Assembly (NCBI GenBank): GCA_024742875.1
Contig: JANSXP010000048.1
Coordinates: 1-58,687 of the forward strand
DNA from: Planctomycetaceae bacterium
Lineage (GTDB): Bacteria > Planctomycetota > Planctomycetia > Planctomycetales > Planctomycetaceae
Length of the DNA: 58,687 nt
Direction: 5' to 3'
Made by a program: the position numbers and the translations under genes. Position 1 is the first letter of the stretch; each line of letters starts with the position of its first letter. Under the pieces are notes generated by a model. The model saw only the letters and a program-made list of their open reading frames with translations, was not told the DNA's origin and searched no databases. Shown here piece after piece: positions 1-8,800 of this stretch.

Positions 1-87
1 GACGCACCGGCTCTGGAAGAAATCTTTGTGGACTTCATTCACTCCCGACCCGCCGCGGAGACGGCACTGGCAGGTGAGCATGTCTGA
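1..87 (+). CDS. ABC transporter ATP-binding protein, C-terminal end (partial)
   Basis: The first 28 codons are open from the window edge to a TGA at 85-87. They include ALEEIFVDFI, which matches the usual C-terminal tail of ABC-2 type ATPase subunits (the 'LEEIF' end). The next gene, a polytopic membrane protein, starts at 80 inside this one, so the pair is translationally coupled. This fits an ATPase followed by its permease. Only the tail is visible, so the substrate cannot be named. Confidence 0.6.
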   Translation, partial: DAPALEEIFVDFIHSRPAAETALAGEHV

Positions 88-1762
88 AATATGTCCTCCT
101 GCCCGACGAGCGGCTGTTCTCACGATGCTGCGGGCGCTGGGCAGCGATTTTCTTCGCGGCACAGCCGGTGGCACGCTGATGGTGATCGCCGCATTTCTCG
201 CCATTCCTCCCGTCCTGACCTGGCTGCTCTGGCTGGCCCACGGTCTGCCGGCCGCCACCGCGCTGCGTTCGCCGGACGCCCCCATGCGTTACTACTTCAG
301 TTTCGTCGGCATGATGTGGCTGGCACTGACGGCACTGGGCGCGATGTACAATGCCCGGGTGATGCGTCGCAACATGGGCCTGCCGCTGTCCACAGGAATG
401 CTGGCGGCGTGGCACCTGGGTTCGATCTGCACGCTGGTCTTCTGCGGCAATCTGACAGCACAGCTGTGCTACAAGTTTGCCTGGCATGTCACCTGGCCCG
501 TTCTCACCACCTGTTGCGCGATGACCGCACTGACTGCGATGGTGGTGTCGGCAGCGTTCTGGCTGCGGGACAGTCGCTGGTATCGGCTGCTGCTCGCCGG
601 CGGACTGGTATTTGCCTGCGGCCGCTGGTGCGTCGTGCGGCTCACCGGAGAAGTCGTCAACGGGCAGCCGACCGGCTGGCTCACCTGGACGATCGGCGAT
701 GTCATTGTGCTGCTGAGCATCGCAGGGATAGCGGGGCTCCTGTTTCGTCAGGCTCAGGCCAGCTTCCGCGAAGGCGGCGGCATTCGTGGCCGTCTGCTGG
801 AACATCTGCAGGACCCCACCCGGGCGCTGCGGGACCACGGTTCGTCACTTCCGGACTTCGCACAGCTCGACGCACTGGAAGCGCTGGCTCGGATGGACGG
901 CGCCCGTGTCGGACCACTGATAACCGGACTGCAGGGCGGCATCGTGCTGATGGTCGGGGGCCTGCTTTCGCTGATCATCTATGGAGAACGCAGCAATCTG
1001 GATGGCGCCGTCACCATCACCCTGATGATGTCGTCTCTGATGGGCTTCATGGCGGGCACCGTGCACGCGTCCACGCTGTACCACACGGCGGCTGGCCGCC
1101 CCAACTCCAGTCTGCTCACGCTGCCGGTTTCTGACGAACTGCTGGGCCGCTTTTTCAGTTGGCAGGCTGTTGGGCTGGCCCTGAGGGTCTGGCGGGCCGT
1201 GATGCTGGCTGTCGTCAGCAGTGTCCTGTTGTGTGTCTGCCTGGGCAGCTGGGACGAGGTCACCGCCAAATATCAGCAGTCCCCGCAGCTGCAGGCAGCT
1301 GGCTGGCTGGCTGTGCTGACTCCCCTGGCTTGCCTTGCCATCACCTGGTTATCCTGTGCATTGAGCATGTCATGGATCATGCTGCCGCAGCGATTCAGCG
1401 GCGGCAGTTTTGTGTTCGGGTGTCTGCTGGGTTTGACGCTCTTTGTCACCGTCGCGTTTCAGGTCCCGGGCGCCGCAGCGTTCATGTGGGCCAGCCTCTG
1501 GCTGTTGTCCTGCGTGCTGTGCGGGGTCGGCACAATCGGGCTGATCTGCTGGACCAGCTCTCAAAAACTGCTGAACCGGGCCACGGCGGTTCGGGCCCTT
1601 CTTGTCGCAGCCATCATCAGCCTGCTGGTGTTTGTCGCTGTGCCATTGTCGATGTACTGGAAGTGCGTTCTGGCTGGTCTGCCGTTTCTGACGGCCCTGC
1701 CGTTCGCCTCATTGCCGGCGGCGCTCAACATGTGTCGCCATCGCCGCTGGACGTACTCCTGA
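80..1762 (+). CDS. ABC-2 type transporter permease-like membrane protein
   Basis: A polytopic inner-membrane protein of 560 residues with about 12 hydrophobic segments spread over its whole length and only short soluble loops. The longest loop, around residues 210-270, is charged. I start it at the ATG at 80 rather than the in-frame ATG at 26, because 80 is preceded by GGTGAG and overlaps the TGA of the upstream ABC ATPase. The coupling suggests it is the membrane half of that exporter. No substrate-specific motif is visible. A general multi-spanning membrane protein of another family cannot be excluded. Confidence 0.6.
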   Translation: MSEICPPARRAAVLTMLRALGSDFLRGTAGGTLMVIAAFLAIPPVLTWLLWLAHGLPAATALRSPDAPMRYYFSFVGMMWLALTALGAMYNARVMRRNMGLPLSTGMLAAWHLGSICTLVFCGNLTAQLCYKFAWHVTWPVLTTCCAMTALTAMVVSAAFWLRDSRWYRLLLAGGLVFACGRWCVVRLTGEVVNGQPTGWLTWTIGDVIVLLSIAGIAGLLFRQAQASFREGGGIRGRLLEHLQDPTRALRDHGSSLPDFAQLDALEALARMDGARVGPLITGLQGGIVLMVGGLLSLIIYGERSNLDGAVTITLMMSSLMGFMAGTVHASTLYHTAAGRPNSSLLTLPVSDELLGRFFSWQAVGLALRVWRAVMLAVVSSVLLCVCLGSWDEVTAKYQQSPQLQAAGWLAVLTPLACLAITWLSCALSMSWIMLPQRFSGGSFVFGCLLGLTLFVTVAFQVPGAAAFMWASLWLLSCVLCGVGTIGLICWTSSQKLLNRATAVRALLVAAIISLLVFVAVPLSMYWKCVLAGLPFLTALPFASLPAALNMCRHRRWTYS

Positions 1763-1802
1763 GCCGGTCCGCCGTGTGACACTGTGTGGCCACAACGGCT
1801 GC

Positions 1803-4800
1803 TTACAACTCAAAGTACTCCTCGTCGTCGTCGCCCGGCAAAGACGCGTTAGTTGCATCCTCGGTCGAGTCAGCGACAGCCGTGCCAGCTGCCGGCGGCG
1901 ACTGTTCGGCGGCCGCCTTTGCTTCTTCCACCAGCACAAAGCCTTCGGCTGAGCTGATCACTTCAGTGTCATCAACTTCCACGGAGCCTGCCTGTACGGC
2001 CTCTGCAGCTGGCTCGGCGGCCACTGGCGGGACCGACTGCGGGGCCGGGCTGCCGGCATCCGGTGCCACAGGCGCCACGGCGTCTTTGCCTTCCATCACA
2101 GCGGTTGTCTGCATGACTTTGCGCTTGATGGAGGAGATCTTAATGAACAGTTCAATAGCCGATCCGGCCGCGGCCAGCATCGGCAGCCAGACCATAAAGC
2201 CAAACGGAATCACCTTCAGGAAGGCGGCCAGCACGACAACCACTGACGTCACGACGAGCCCGATCAGAATGCTGGTTCGCGTCGTGATGCCGCCCTGCTC
2301 CTGCCGTTTGGCATGACTGGCGAGCGCATTTTCGACAGACTTTGTCGACAGCTCTCGAAACGAGTTCATGTCGTCGCGCAGAGCATTCAGATCAATTTTT
2401 GCTCGCGGCGGCAGATCGGCAGCGGGTGCCGCGGGAGCAGCCGCTGACAGGCCCTCGGCCGGCTGTGAGTCATATTCGCCCGCCATGTAAGACTCGATGA
2501 ACGACGCCTGCCCAGGCTTTTTCGCAGGTTTTTCCGGCTCCGGCTCCGGCTTGGCGGATGTCTCTGACTTCAGTTCGTCCGGCAGGGCGCCGCCGGCATG
2601 GGCGCGATTGCGGGCCAGCAGCTGCTCCATATAGCTGGCCACAAAATCATCACCATCTTCCTCCTGTTCGGACTGTTCTGCTGCGGGCTCTTCGGCCTGC
2701 GGCTCAGGAGACAGCAGCACACTTTGATCGAAGTTCATCGAAACCTCGGCCGCTGATTCCTGGCTGTATTCGTCCACAGCCGGAAGGTCTGATTCGATGG
2801 CCGTGGCCACCGGCTCTTCGGCGACTGCAGAATCGACCGCAGTACGTGACTCGGTCAGACCGAACAGCTCAGCAATCTCCGAACGCACGGCAGGCGCTGC
2901 TTCCGGCTCTGGTTCCGGTTCCGGTTCGGCAGCTGGCGCGGCAAACCGGGACATGATTTCTTCTGCCGACGCCGCAGGTGCTGCAGGTTCTTCGGCCTGC
3001 GTTTCTGCAGCCGGGGCGGCCTCCCTGGCCAGATGAATCTCGGCACGTGCCAGTTCGAGCTGCTGACGCGCATCGAGCATCTGACGACGCTGTTCCTCCA
3101 GCTCCGCTTCGCCCTGCTCAATCATCCGCTGACGTTCCCGAATAGAAGCCTCCCGCTCGTCCAGCACGTTGATGCGGTCATCCAGTTCCCGATGCTGTCG
3201 CTGGATTTCTTCCGGATCACCGGACGGACCGGCGTTCAGCCTGGCCGTCAGCTCGTCAATCATTCGCTGCCGATCGTCCAGCTGTGTCTTTAGTTCTGAA
3301 ACAACCGGCAGCTGCGTCTGGTCGGAATCCGTCCCCGCCTCTTCCAGCTGCTGCCGCAATTCCAGAATTGTCTTCTCATACTCAGCCACCTGATCGGCAA
3401 AGCCATCACCCGCTTCTCCGCCGGCCGAAACCGACGCAAGTTCTTCCCGCAGTGACTGCACTTCCTGCAGCAAAGCTTCTTCATCCGCAGCCGCAGACGG
3501 AACAGACTCCGCCTGCTGCTGTTCCACGCGTTCGGCCAGCTTCACCAGCTGTTCACGCAGCAAATCGTTCTGACTTTCCGCTTCTCCCAGAGCCGCTCTG
3601 GCTTCTTCCAGATCGGCCGTCTGCGCGGCGATTTCCTGCTGTGCCGCCTGCAGCTGTTCGCTGTCGCCCTCCCCCGGAGTCGGGTCACCCACTGGCGACG
3701 CAGAGCGAGAAGCCAGCTCGTCGCGAGCTGATTCAAAAGCAGCCTTGAGCTCATTGAGTGCGAGCGTCAGTTCATCACGCTCGCTGGCGAGCCGCTCTTT
3801 TTCCTCTGTCAGTTGTTCATGCTGATCCGTCAGGGCAGCCACACTGGCCTGGGCTTCCTGCAGCGCCTGCGCGGAAGCGTCCGCGTCGGCCTGGGCAGCG
3901 GCTGAGTGATCTTCCGCCGCCTGCTGATGCTCGGCCGCTGCCGCATCACGCTGTTCCAGTTCCAGCGTCCGTTCCTGCAGCTGCCGTTCCCGCGCGGCAA
4001 TATCCTCCAGCAGCAAACGGTGTTCGTCGTCCGCGACCTGCTGTTGCTGCTGCTGTGCGTCGGCGACAGCCTGCTCCGCGTCAGCCAGCTGCTGTCGCTC
4101 TGCGGCCAGCTGCTGCTGCAGATCCAGCAGTGACGCACGATCAACCGACAGTTCTTCTGCCAGCGTGTCCACTTCAGCGGCGCGGTGCAGCAGTTGCTCT
4201 TGCTGGTGCCGCAGATCAGTTTGTGCAGTCGCCTGCTCACCGGCAGCCACGGCGGCCCGTTCAGCCTCACGGACCTGCTCCTGCAGTGCGGCAATCTGCT
4301 GGTCCCGATCATCCAGTGCGGCCGTCGCACTGGCGAACGCGTCCTGGCTGTGTTCTATTTTTGACAGCGCCAACTGCAGTTCCTGCTGCAGACGACCGTG
4401 TTCTTCGTTCCGCTCATCGGCCGCCTGCTGCTGACTGGCGGCGTACTGCTGCTCACGCAGCGCGACCGCCGACTCCCGCTGCTGCAGCTCGGCCATCTGC
4501 TGCTTCAGCCGTGTGTCTTCCTCGCCCAGCGCACGGCGATTTTCCTCAAGGACGGCCGCATCCTGCGCCGCTTCGTCAAGCTGTGCCAGTTCGCTGCTGA
4601 TCTGCTCCGTCTGCTGCTGCAGCTGCTCGGCCGTGCGATCAAGTTCAGCGGCTCGAGCCTGCAGTTCATCCTCCGTTCGCTCCAGCTGCAGGCGATGCTG
4701 CTCGAGTTCGGCCCGCTGCTGTTCCAGTTCGACCTGAACCTGTCGCGTTTGTTCGCGGTCGGACTCCCGAGACTCGGCCATCTGCCGCGCGTCGTCTTCC

Positions 4801-5180
4801 AGAGACGTTTTTGACGAAGCAAACGACTGTTCCCGTTCCTCAAGCGCGGCCGCTCGGGCTTCCAGCTGCGTGTGCTGATGATGCAGCTCTTCCTGAAAAC
4901 CAGCCAGTTCCTGCTCTCGGACACGGGCCCGATCGAAGGCCGCCTGCGCATCGTCCCGCTGCTGCGCGATTTCCGCCAGCGACTGATTCAGCTGTTCCAG
5001 CTCCAGATTCACCCGCGCCCGATCGGCGGCCAGCTCGTTTCGCTCTTTCTGCACGGACTGTGACCGCTGCTCATCATGCGACAGCAGATCGGCGTGCTGT
5101 TGCTGCAGGTGATCCCGTTCGTCTTCCAGCTCCCGACGACGTGACTCCACCTCGTCTTCGCGCAGCTGCAGTGCGGCGGC
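1803..5180 (-). CDS. Coiled-coil and membrane portion of an FHA protein, cut off by an internal TAG
   Basis: This is the downstream part of one long frame that also covers 5184-5927. The two parts are separated only by the TAG at 5181-5183. It is about 1,125 codons. Roughly the first 700 residues are an almost unbroken Gln/Glu/Ala/Leu-rich coiled coil. An acidic Ala/Pro/Glu linker follows, including an EP dipeptide run, and then two adjacent hydrophobic segments about 112-158 residues from the end (RTSILIGLVV... and ...FMVWLPMLAAAG). An acidic tail ends in DDDEEYFEL. The first internal ATG in this part is at 5150, but the heptad pattern runs straight across the stop, so 5150 is unlikely to be a natural start. 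No ribosome binding site was seen there. It may be non-functional, read through, or a sequencing error. Confidence 0.6.
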   Translation of the reverse strand, partial: AAALQLREDEVESRRRELEDERDHLQQQHADLLSHDEQRSQSVQKERNELAADRARVNLELEQLNQSLAEIAQQRDDAQAAFDRARVREQELAGFQEELHHQHTQLEARAAALEEREQSFASSKTSLEDDARQMAESRESDREQTRQVQVELEQQRAELEQHRLQLERTEDELQARAAELDRTAEQLQQQTEQISSELAQLDEAAQDAAVLEENRRALGEEDTRLKQQMAELQQRESAVALREQQYAASQQQAADERNEEHGRLQQELQLALSKIEHSQDAFASATAALDDRDQQIAALQEQVREAERAAVAAGEQATAQTDLRHQQEQLLHRAAEVDTLAEELSVDRASLLDLQQQLAAERQQLADAEQAVADAQQQQQQVADDEHRLLLEDIAARERQLQERTLELEQRDAAAAEHQQAAEDHSAAAQADADASAQALQEAQASVAALTDQHEQLTEEKERLASERDELTLALNELKAAFESARDELASRSASPVGDPTPGEGDSEQLQAAQQEIAAQTADLEEARAALGEAESQNDLLREQLVKLAERVEQQQAESVPSAAADEEALLQEVQSLREELASVSAGGEAGDGFADQVAEYEKTILELRQQLEEAGTDSDQTQLPVVSELKTQLDDRQRMIDELTARLNAGPSGDPEEIQRQHRELDDRINVLDEREASIRERQRMIEQGEAELEEQRRQMLDARQQLELARAEIHLAREAAPAAETQAEEPAAPAASAEEIMSRFAAPAAEPEPEPEPEAAPAVRSEIAELFGLTESRTAVDSAVAEEPVATAIESDLPAVDEYSQESAAEVSMNFDQSVLLSPEPQAEEPAAEQSEQEEDGDDFVASYMEQLLARNRAHAGGALPDELKSETSAKPEPEPEKPAKKPGQASFIESYMAGEYDSQPAEGLSAAAPAAPAADLPPRAKIDLNALRDDMNSFRELSTKSVENALASHAKRQEQGGITTRTSILIGLVVTSVVVVLAAFLKVIPFGFMVWLPMLAAAGSAIELFIKISSIKRKVMQTTAVMEGKDAVAPVAPDAGSPAPQSVPPVAAEPAAEAVQAGSVEVDDTEVISSAEGFVLVEEAKAAAEQSPPAAGTAVADSTEDATNASLPGDDDEEYFEL

Positions 5181-5183
5181 CTA
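5181..5183 (-). other. In-frame TAG interrupting the FHA/coiled-coil gene
   Basis: The minus strand reads CTG GCC GCC TAG GCC GCC GCA CTG. The frame is open for 248 codons before and about 1,125 codons after. A single C-to-T change from CAG (Gln, very common in this coiled coil) would create it. Confidence 0.85.
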
Positions 5184-5927
5184 GGCGGCCAGCTGTTCAT
5201 TTTGACGATCCGTTTCCTGCTGCAGTTCGGCCAGCAGCTGCTCTCGTTCTGCCTCAAACGCCTCCTGCTGGGCGGCCAGCGCTGCGGCGTCAGCCAGTGT
5301 GCGGTCTTCCTGACGCTGACGTCTCTGCTTAAACATCGTCAGCTGCTGCTGCAGCATCTCCGAACGACGGTTGAGTTCCTCTTCACGTTCGATCAGTTCC
5401 CGCTCGCGGCGCGGCACAACCGGTCGACGCAGCGACTGCTCGGCCAGGCGGGCTTCAAAAAACGCACTGGGGGCAGAGACCGCAGCGCCTGACTCGGCTT
5501 CGGCCACACGCTGTTCCAGTCGCTCAATCTTCTCCACCAGTTCTGCGGAAAGGGCGGGCGTGACTGGTGGCGGGTTCTGCGCGACGGTTCGCATTTCCAC
5601 GCGAAACGTGGCAGGTCCAATGGCCAGAGAGTCTCCGGACTGCAGGCGATGCGGCACATCAATGGCCGACTCGTTCAGCCAGACCGGATACCCGGCCACC
5701 GGAACCACGGTCACAATGCCATTGTGCTGACACACAGAGCAGTGACGGGGAGCAACGCCCGTCATGCCAATCTGAATATCACTGGCAGCATGGCTGCCAC
5801 ACGTGAATTCTCCGGCGCGGTCGATCAGATGCGCGTCTGCGTTTTCGGACCAGACAGGCACGAGCGCCGCGACAGTCGCCACAGAACTGTCAGCGACCAA
5901 TCTGGTAGTGATATTGGAAAAAGACAT
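5181..5927 (-). CDS. FHA-domain protein, N-terminal part ending at an internal amber codon
   Basis: The 248 residues begin with a forkhead-associated-like domain at about residues 25-105. It has the FHA-like order of a GSHAASDIQI strand, an APRHCSV strand-turn in place of the usual S-x-x-H, a VWLNESAI segment and a LQSGDSLAIG strand. FHA domains bind phosphothreonine peptides and often work with Ser/Thr kinases. A coiled coil starts near residue 130 and runs into the TAG at 5181-5183. The start at 5927 is chosen because GGAGA lies about 6 nt upstream; the frame is open further upstream to 6086 but that part looks non-coding. The next codons after the stop continue the same coiled coil, so the intact protein would have had about 1,374 residues. 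Confidence 0.65.
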   Translation of the reverse strand: MSFSNITTRLVADSSVATVAALVPVWSENADAHLIDRAGEFTCGSHAASDIQIGMTGVAPRHCSVCQHNGIVTVVPVAGYPVWLNESAIDVPHRLQSGDSLAIGPATFRVEMRTVAQNPPPVTPALSAELVEKIERLEQRVAEAESGAAVSAPSAFFEARLAEQSLRRPVVPRRERELIEREEELNRRSEMLQQQLTMFKQRRQRQEDRTLADAAALAAQQEAFEAEREQLLAELQQETDRQNEQLAA

Positions 5928-6581
5928 GCGTGTCTCCGGCGGAAACGCCTTCGCGAGCAGTAAACGTCTCACTGCTGCTCTGCGAAAAGATTCAGGATGA
6001 ACTGTGATACCCGCAGGGCAGCGAAACTCCGGTGATGTCGGTCGTCCGTTTTTTGCGGACAGACAACACATGTGGATATTTCGCAACCCGATATCACATA
6101 CACCACAAACGGCAGCCGGTCAAAATTCGCAGATTGCCAGGTCGACGCATTCTTCGCATCAGCAGCAGGAAGTAAGCGCCGTAAGGTTTGTGCAGGTTTC
6201 CTCAGCAGCAATACGTCTTGCCGCGTTTTTGACGATCGCGCAGAATCTGCGCGTCGTCGGGGTGGCAGGGGCCGTAACTGCCGCAACTGCCCTACAAGTG
6301 TCCGCCACTGACCGCCGCTTCAAGTCACAGTTGTTGTGCCAGATGTGCCGCAGGACATGAGGAATTGTGTTCGTTTCAAAAAAGAAACTGATTGAGCATC
6401 TCGTCTTTGCGCGCTACTGTTGCATGCATGATCGCGGAATCACTCTCCGCGGGGATTGCCTGACGGATCGATATGCAGGACGCGGTCAACAGCCGGACAG
6501 CCGGATGACACACAGGGCACAGCCATGGCGACGTCCATGCAGCTCTGGTCATTGCGGCGTCCATCACTGAACTCACATTTC
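5928..6581. other. Gene-free divergent intergenic region
   Basis: About 650 bases lie between the starts of the minus-strand FHA gene and the plus-strand VanZ-like gene. Short open frames on both strands show no recognisable protein features. It probably holds the promoters of both genes, but I could not pick a convincing -35/-10 pair. No repeat was seen. Confidence 0.5.
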
Positions 6582-7007
6582 ATGTTCGCAAAACTTACCC
6601 GCTCTCCATCTCGCGGCACGCAGTGCCTGTTTCTGATCAGTCTGCTGGGTGTGATGTCATGGGGACTGCTGGCCCCGGGCGCCTTTCGCTTTTTGCGCAC
6701 CGACCCGTCTTCGCCATGGGCACTGCTCAATGACTGCCTGCTGCACTTCGCTGTGTTCGCTTTCGCCACGTTGTCCTGCGGCCTGATGTTTGGTCGACAC
6801 GACATGGGACGCCTCTGGGGCATTGCCATCGCCTTTGTGATCCTGGGGACCGTCACCGAATGCCTGCAGGCCTTCATCCCAACGCGGACCTGCGACCCAA
6901 TTGACTGTCTGGCCAATGTGAGCGGCGTCGCGGCTGGCTTCAAACTGGCCGCCATGTACTTCCGCGAACAGCGACAGGCCCCACAACCGGCCAGGTTGCG
7001 CAGATAG
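6582..7007 (+). CDS. VanZ-like family membrane protein
   Basis: A small integral membrane protein of 141 residues with about four hydrophobic segments. It shows the VanZ-family pattern: an acidic/His motif after the first segment (NDCLLHFAVFAF), and later ECLQAFIP followed by CDPIDCLANVSG, which corresponds to the family's E-x-x-Q, R-x-x-x-x-x-D and N-x-x-G positions. VanZ confers teicoplanin resistance in enterococci, but most homologues are of unknown function. The frame is open upstream to 6456, with alternative ATGs at 6525 and 6537. I chose 6582 because conservation-like sequence starts there, but no strong ribosome binding site supports it. Confidence 0.65.
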   Translation: MFAKLTRSPSRGTQCLFLISLLGVMSWGLLAPGAFRFLRTDPSSPWALLNDCLLHFAVFAFATLSCGLMFGRHDMGRLWGIAIAFVILGTVTECLQAFIPTRTCDPIDCLANVSGVAAGFKLAAMYFREQRQAPQPARLRR

Positions 7008-7020
7008 GTGGCCGGAACAG

Positions 7021-7047
7021 CGTCCCGTCATGTGCGTCGACGGGACG
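7021..7047. terminator. Hairpin between convergent genes
   Basis: A perfect 9-bp stem, CGTCCCGTC at 7021-7029 and GACGGGACG at 7039-7047, has a 9-nt loop. It lies 14 nt after the VanZ-like stop and upstream of the end of the convergent PQQ-type gene. There is no T-run, so intrinsic termination is only a suggestion. Confidence 0.4.
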
Positions 7048-7183
7048 GGATCCGTTCGGTTTGTTCCTGAGGCGATGTTCGCCATGCGCCCGTCCCCGCG
7101 CAATGCGATTCACACGATGGGCCTGGGGAATTCCGTTCCAGCCACTCCTCCGCTCCCGCACCATTCCCCAGGTGCAGCGGCCG

Positions 7184-8482
7184 CTACGGAGCGGACACGT
7201 CCAGGCAAATGATCTCGTCGTCGTTACGGAGATAGACGTGCCTGCTGGCAAATGCCGGCATGCTCCACACCACTTCGCGACCGAAGGCAAGATTCGATTT
7301 TTCGATCACCTGAGCACGATCAATCTCCTGATAGCCGTCTTTGGACAGTTTGGCGATGATCAGTTCCCCCAGTTCGTTGAACAGCCAGAAGCGATCGGCC
7401 TGCTGAACAATGAATGCGGTCTCTGAGCCACGGGGGCGTGCGCCGATGACGTCCTGCGTTTCCCACAGTCGTTCGCCTGACGGAATTTCCAGCGCTCGCA
7501 TAACGCCTTTCTGATCCAGACCATAAATGATGTTGCCCACAGCAAACGGCTGCACGTTGACGGGCGAGATCACGTTGCGTTTGTCACGCCAGACTTCTTC
7601 AGCAGCCGGTTTTTCGGGATCCAGCTTCAGCAGCAGGCTCTTGTTACTGTAGCCAGCCACATACAGGTAGTCGCCAATTTTGATGGGCGACATAATGATG
7701 GAACCGCTGGTCGCTTCGTAAGGCACGGACCAGTACTCGCTGCCGGTCTCCGGATTGATGGCCGACACCGCATCGGGACGGCAGAGAATCAACTGCCGCA
7801 CGCCCGCCTGTTCAATAATCGTGGGCGGCGAATACCCCTGCTCCGGGCTGGTGGTGCTCTTCCAGACCTGCTCACCCGTCATTTTGTTCAGCGCGACAAT
7901 GTGACTGCCCTCTCCACCGGCGAGCGTAATCAGATGATCGCCATCGATCAGTGGATGAGCCGCATAACCCCAAAGCGCTGCTTTGGTCCCATAGTCTTTC
8001 TTCAGTTCCCGCGACCAGACAATCTTTCCATCAGCCACATTGAAGCAGAACAGATGGCCTTCCGAACCCAGCGTGTACACACGATCGCCGTCCACGTTGG
8101 GAGTGCAGCGGGGACCGGACGGATAAGACACCGTGTATTTGACGGGATACTCATGCTTCCAGAGGATGTCGCCCGTGCCTTCCGCCAGGCACAATACGCG
8201 TTCCGTGCCCGTAAATTCGCGGCGTTCAAAGTTGCCAATCTTTACGTCGTCACTGGTGACATAGTCCGTCACAAACACTTTGCCACCGGCAACCGCGGGG
8301 CCCGCGTAGCCACCGGCGACGGGCGTTCGCCAGACCACTTTGGGGCCGCCTTCCGGAAAAGAGTCGATCAGCCCCGTCTCTTTCCAGATGTTGTCACGGC
8401 CTGGCCCCATCCAGCCTGGCCAGTCGTCCGCAGAAGAAGTTGTGGCAAACGTCAGCAGCAGCATGGCGGAAAGATAACGCAC
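7184..8482 (-). CDS. Secreted PQQ-like beta-propeller repeat protein
   Basis: The 432-residue product starts with a Sec signal peptide (MRYLSAMLLLTFATTSSA, cleavage near residue 18). The rest consists of repeated WD/PQQ-type blades: GPAVAGGKVFVTDY, CLAEGTGDILWKHEY, YTLGSEGHLFCFNV, ALNKMTGEQVWKS, INPETGSEYWSV and ALEIPSGERLWET. The repeated G-[DER]-x-[LV]-W is the hallmark of BamB/quinoprotein propellers. It lacks the catalytic residues I would expect of a true PQQ dehydrogenase, and such proteins are abundant in planctomycetes. The start is GTG at 8482, supported by AGGAG six nt upstream. It probably acts in the periplasm, but its partner is unknown. Confidence 0.8.
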   Translation of the reverse strand: MRYLSAMLLLTFATTSSADDWPGWMGPGRDNIWKETGLIDSFPEGGPKVVWRTPVAGGYAGPAVAGGKVFVTDYVTSDDVKIGNFERREFTGTERVLCLAEGTGDILWKHEYPVKYTVSYPSGPRCTPNVDGDRVYTLGSEGHLFCFNVADGKIVWSRELKKDYGTKAALWGYAAHPLIDGDHLITLAGGEGSHIVALNKMTGEQVWKSTTSPEQGYSPPTIIEQAGVRQLILCRPDAVSAINPETGSEYWSVPYEATSGSIIMSPIKIGDYLYVAGYSNKSLLLKLDPEKPAAEEVWRDKRNVISPVNVQPFAVGNIIYGLDQKGVMRALEIPSGERLWETQDVIGARPRGSETAFIVQQADRFWLFNELGELIIAKLSKDGYQEIDRAQVIEKSNLAFGREVVWSMPAFASRHVYLRNDDEIICLDVSAP

Positions 8483-8800
8483 AGGATTCTCCTGAATTTA
8501 AGACAGTGTGAGATCACCGGCTGTCTGAGGCTCGCCCTGTTGATCCCGTGACAGCAGTCAGTATTCTGCGCGATGTCTGCTGCCATTGTCACTGACACGC
8601 GGCGTTGAATTGTTCATTGCTGCGGATGCTGTGACCATGGCAGCAGATGTCCGGCCGTGCCCTGCAAGCTATGCGACTTCAGCCGAACATATCCGGCCGG
8701 ATCGTGTCGCTGTGATGTCCACCGCTGAAGCAGCGACTGCCGCTTCGCAACACCCCGGCCTCGTGCTGTATCTCACAATCTCACCGACCAGATCACCCGA
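8483..8800. other. Gene-free divergent intergenic region
   Basis: The 318 bases lie between the divergent PQQ-type and EamA genes. Apart from the AGGAG site of the minus-strand gene at about 8484-8493, no motif, repeat or credible small gene was identified. Confidence 0.5.

Noticed and set aside
5928-6581. Possible small genes between the FHA and VanZ-like genes
   Set aside because: Frames on both strands overlap each other, lack ribosome binding sites and have no protein-like pattern.
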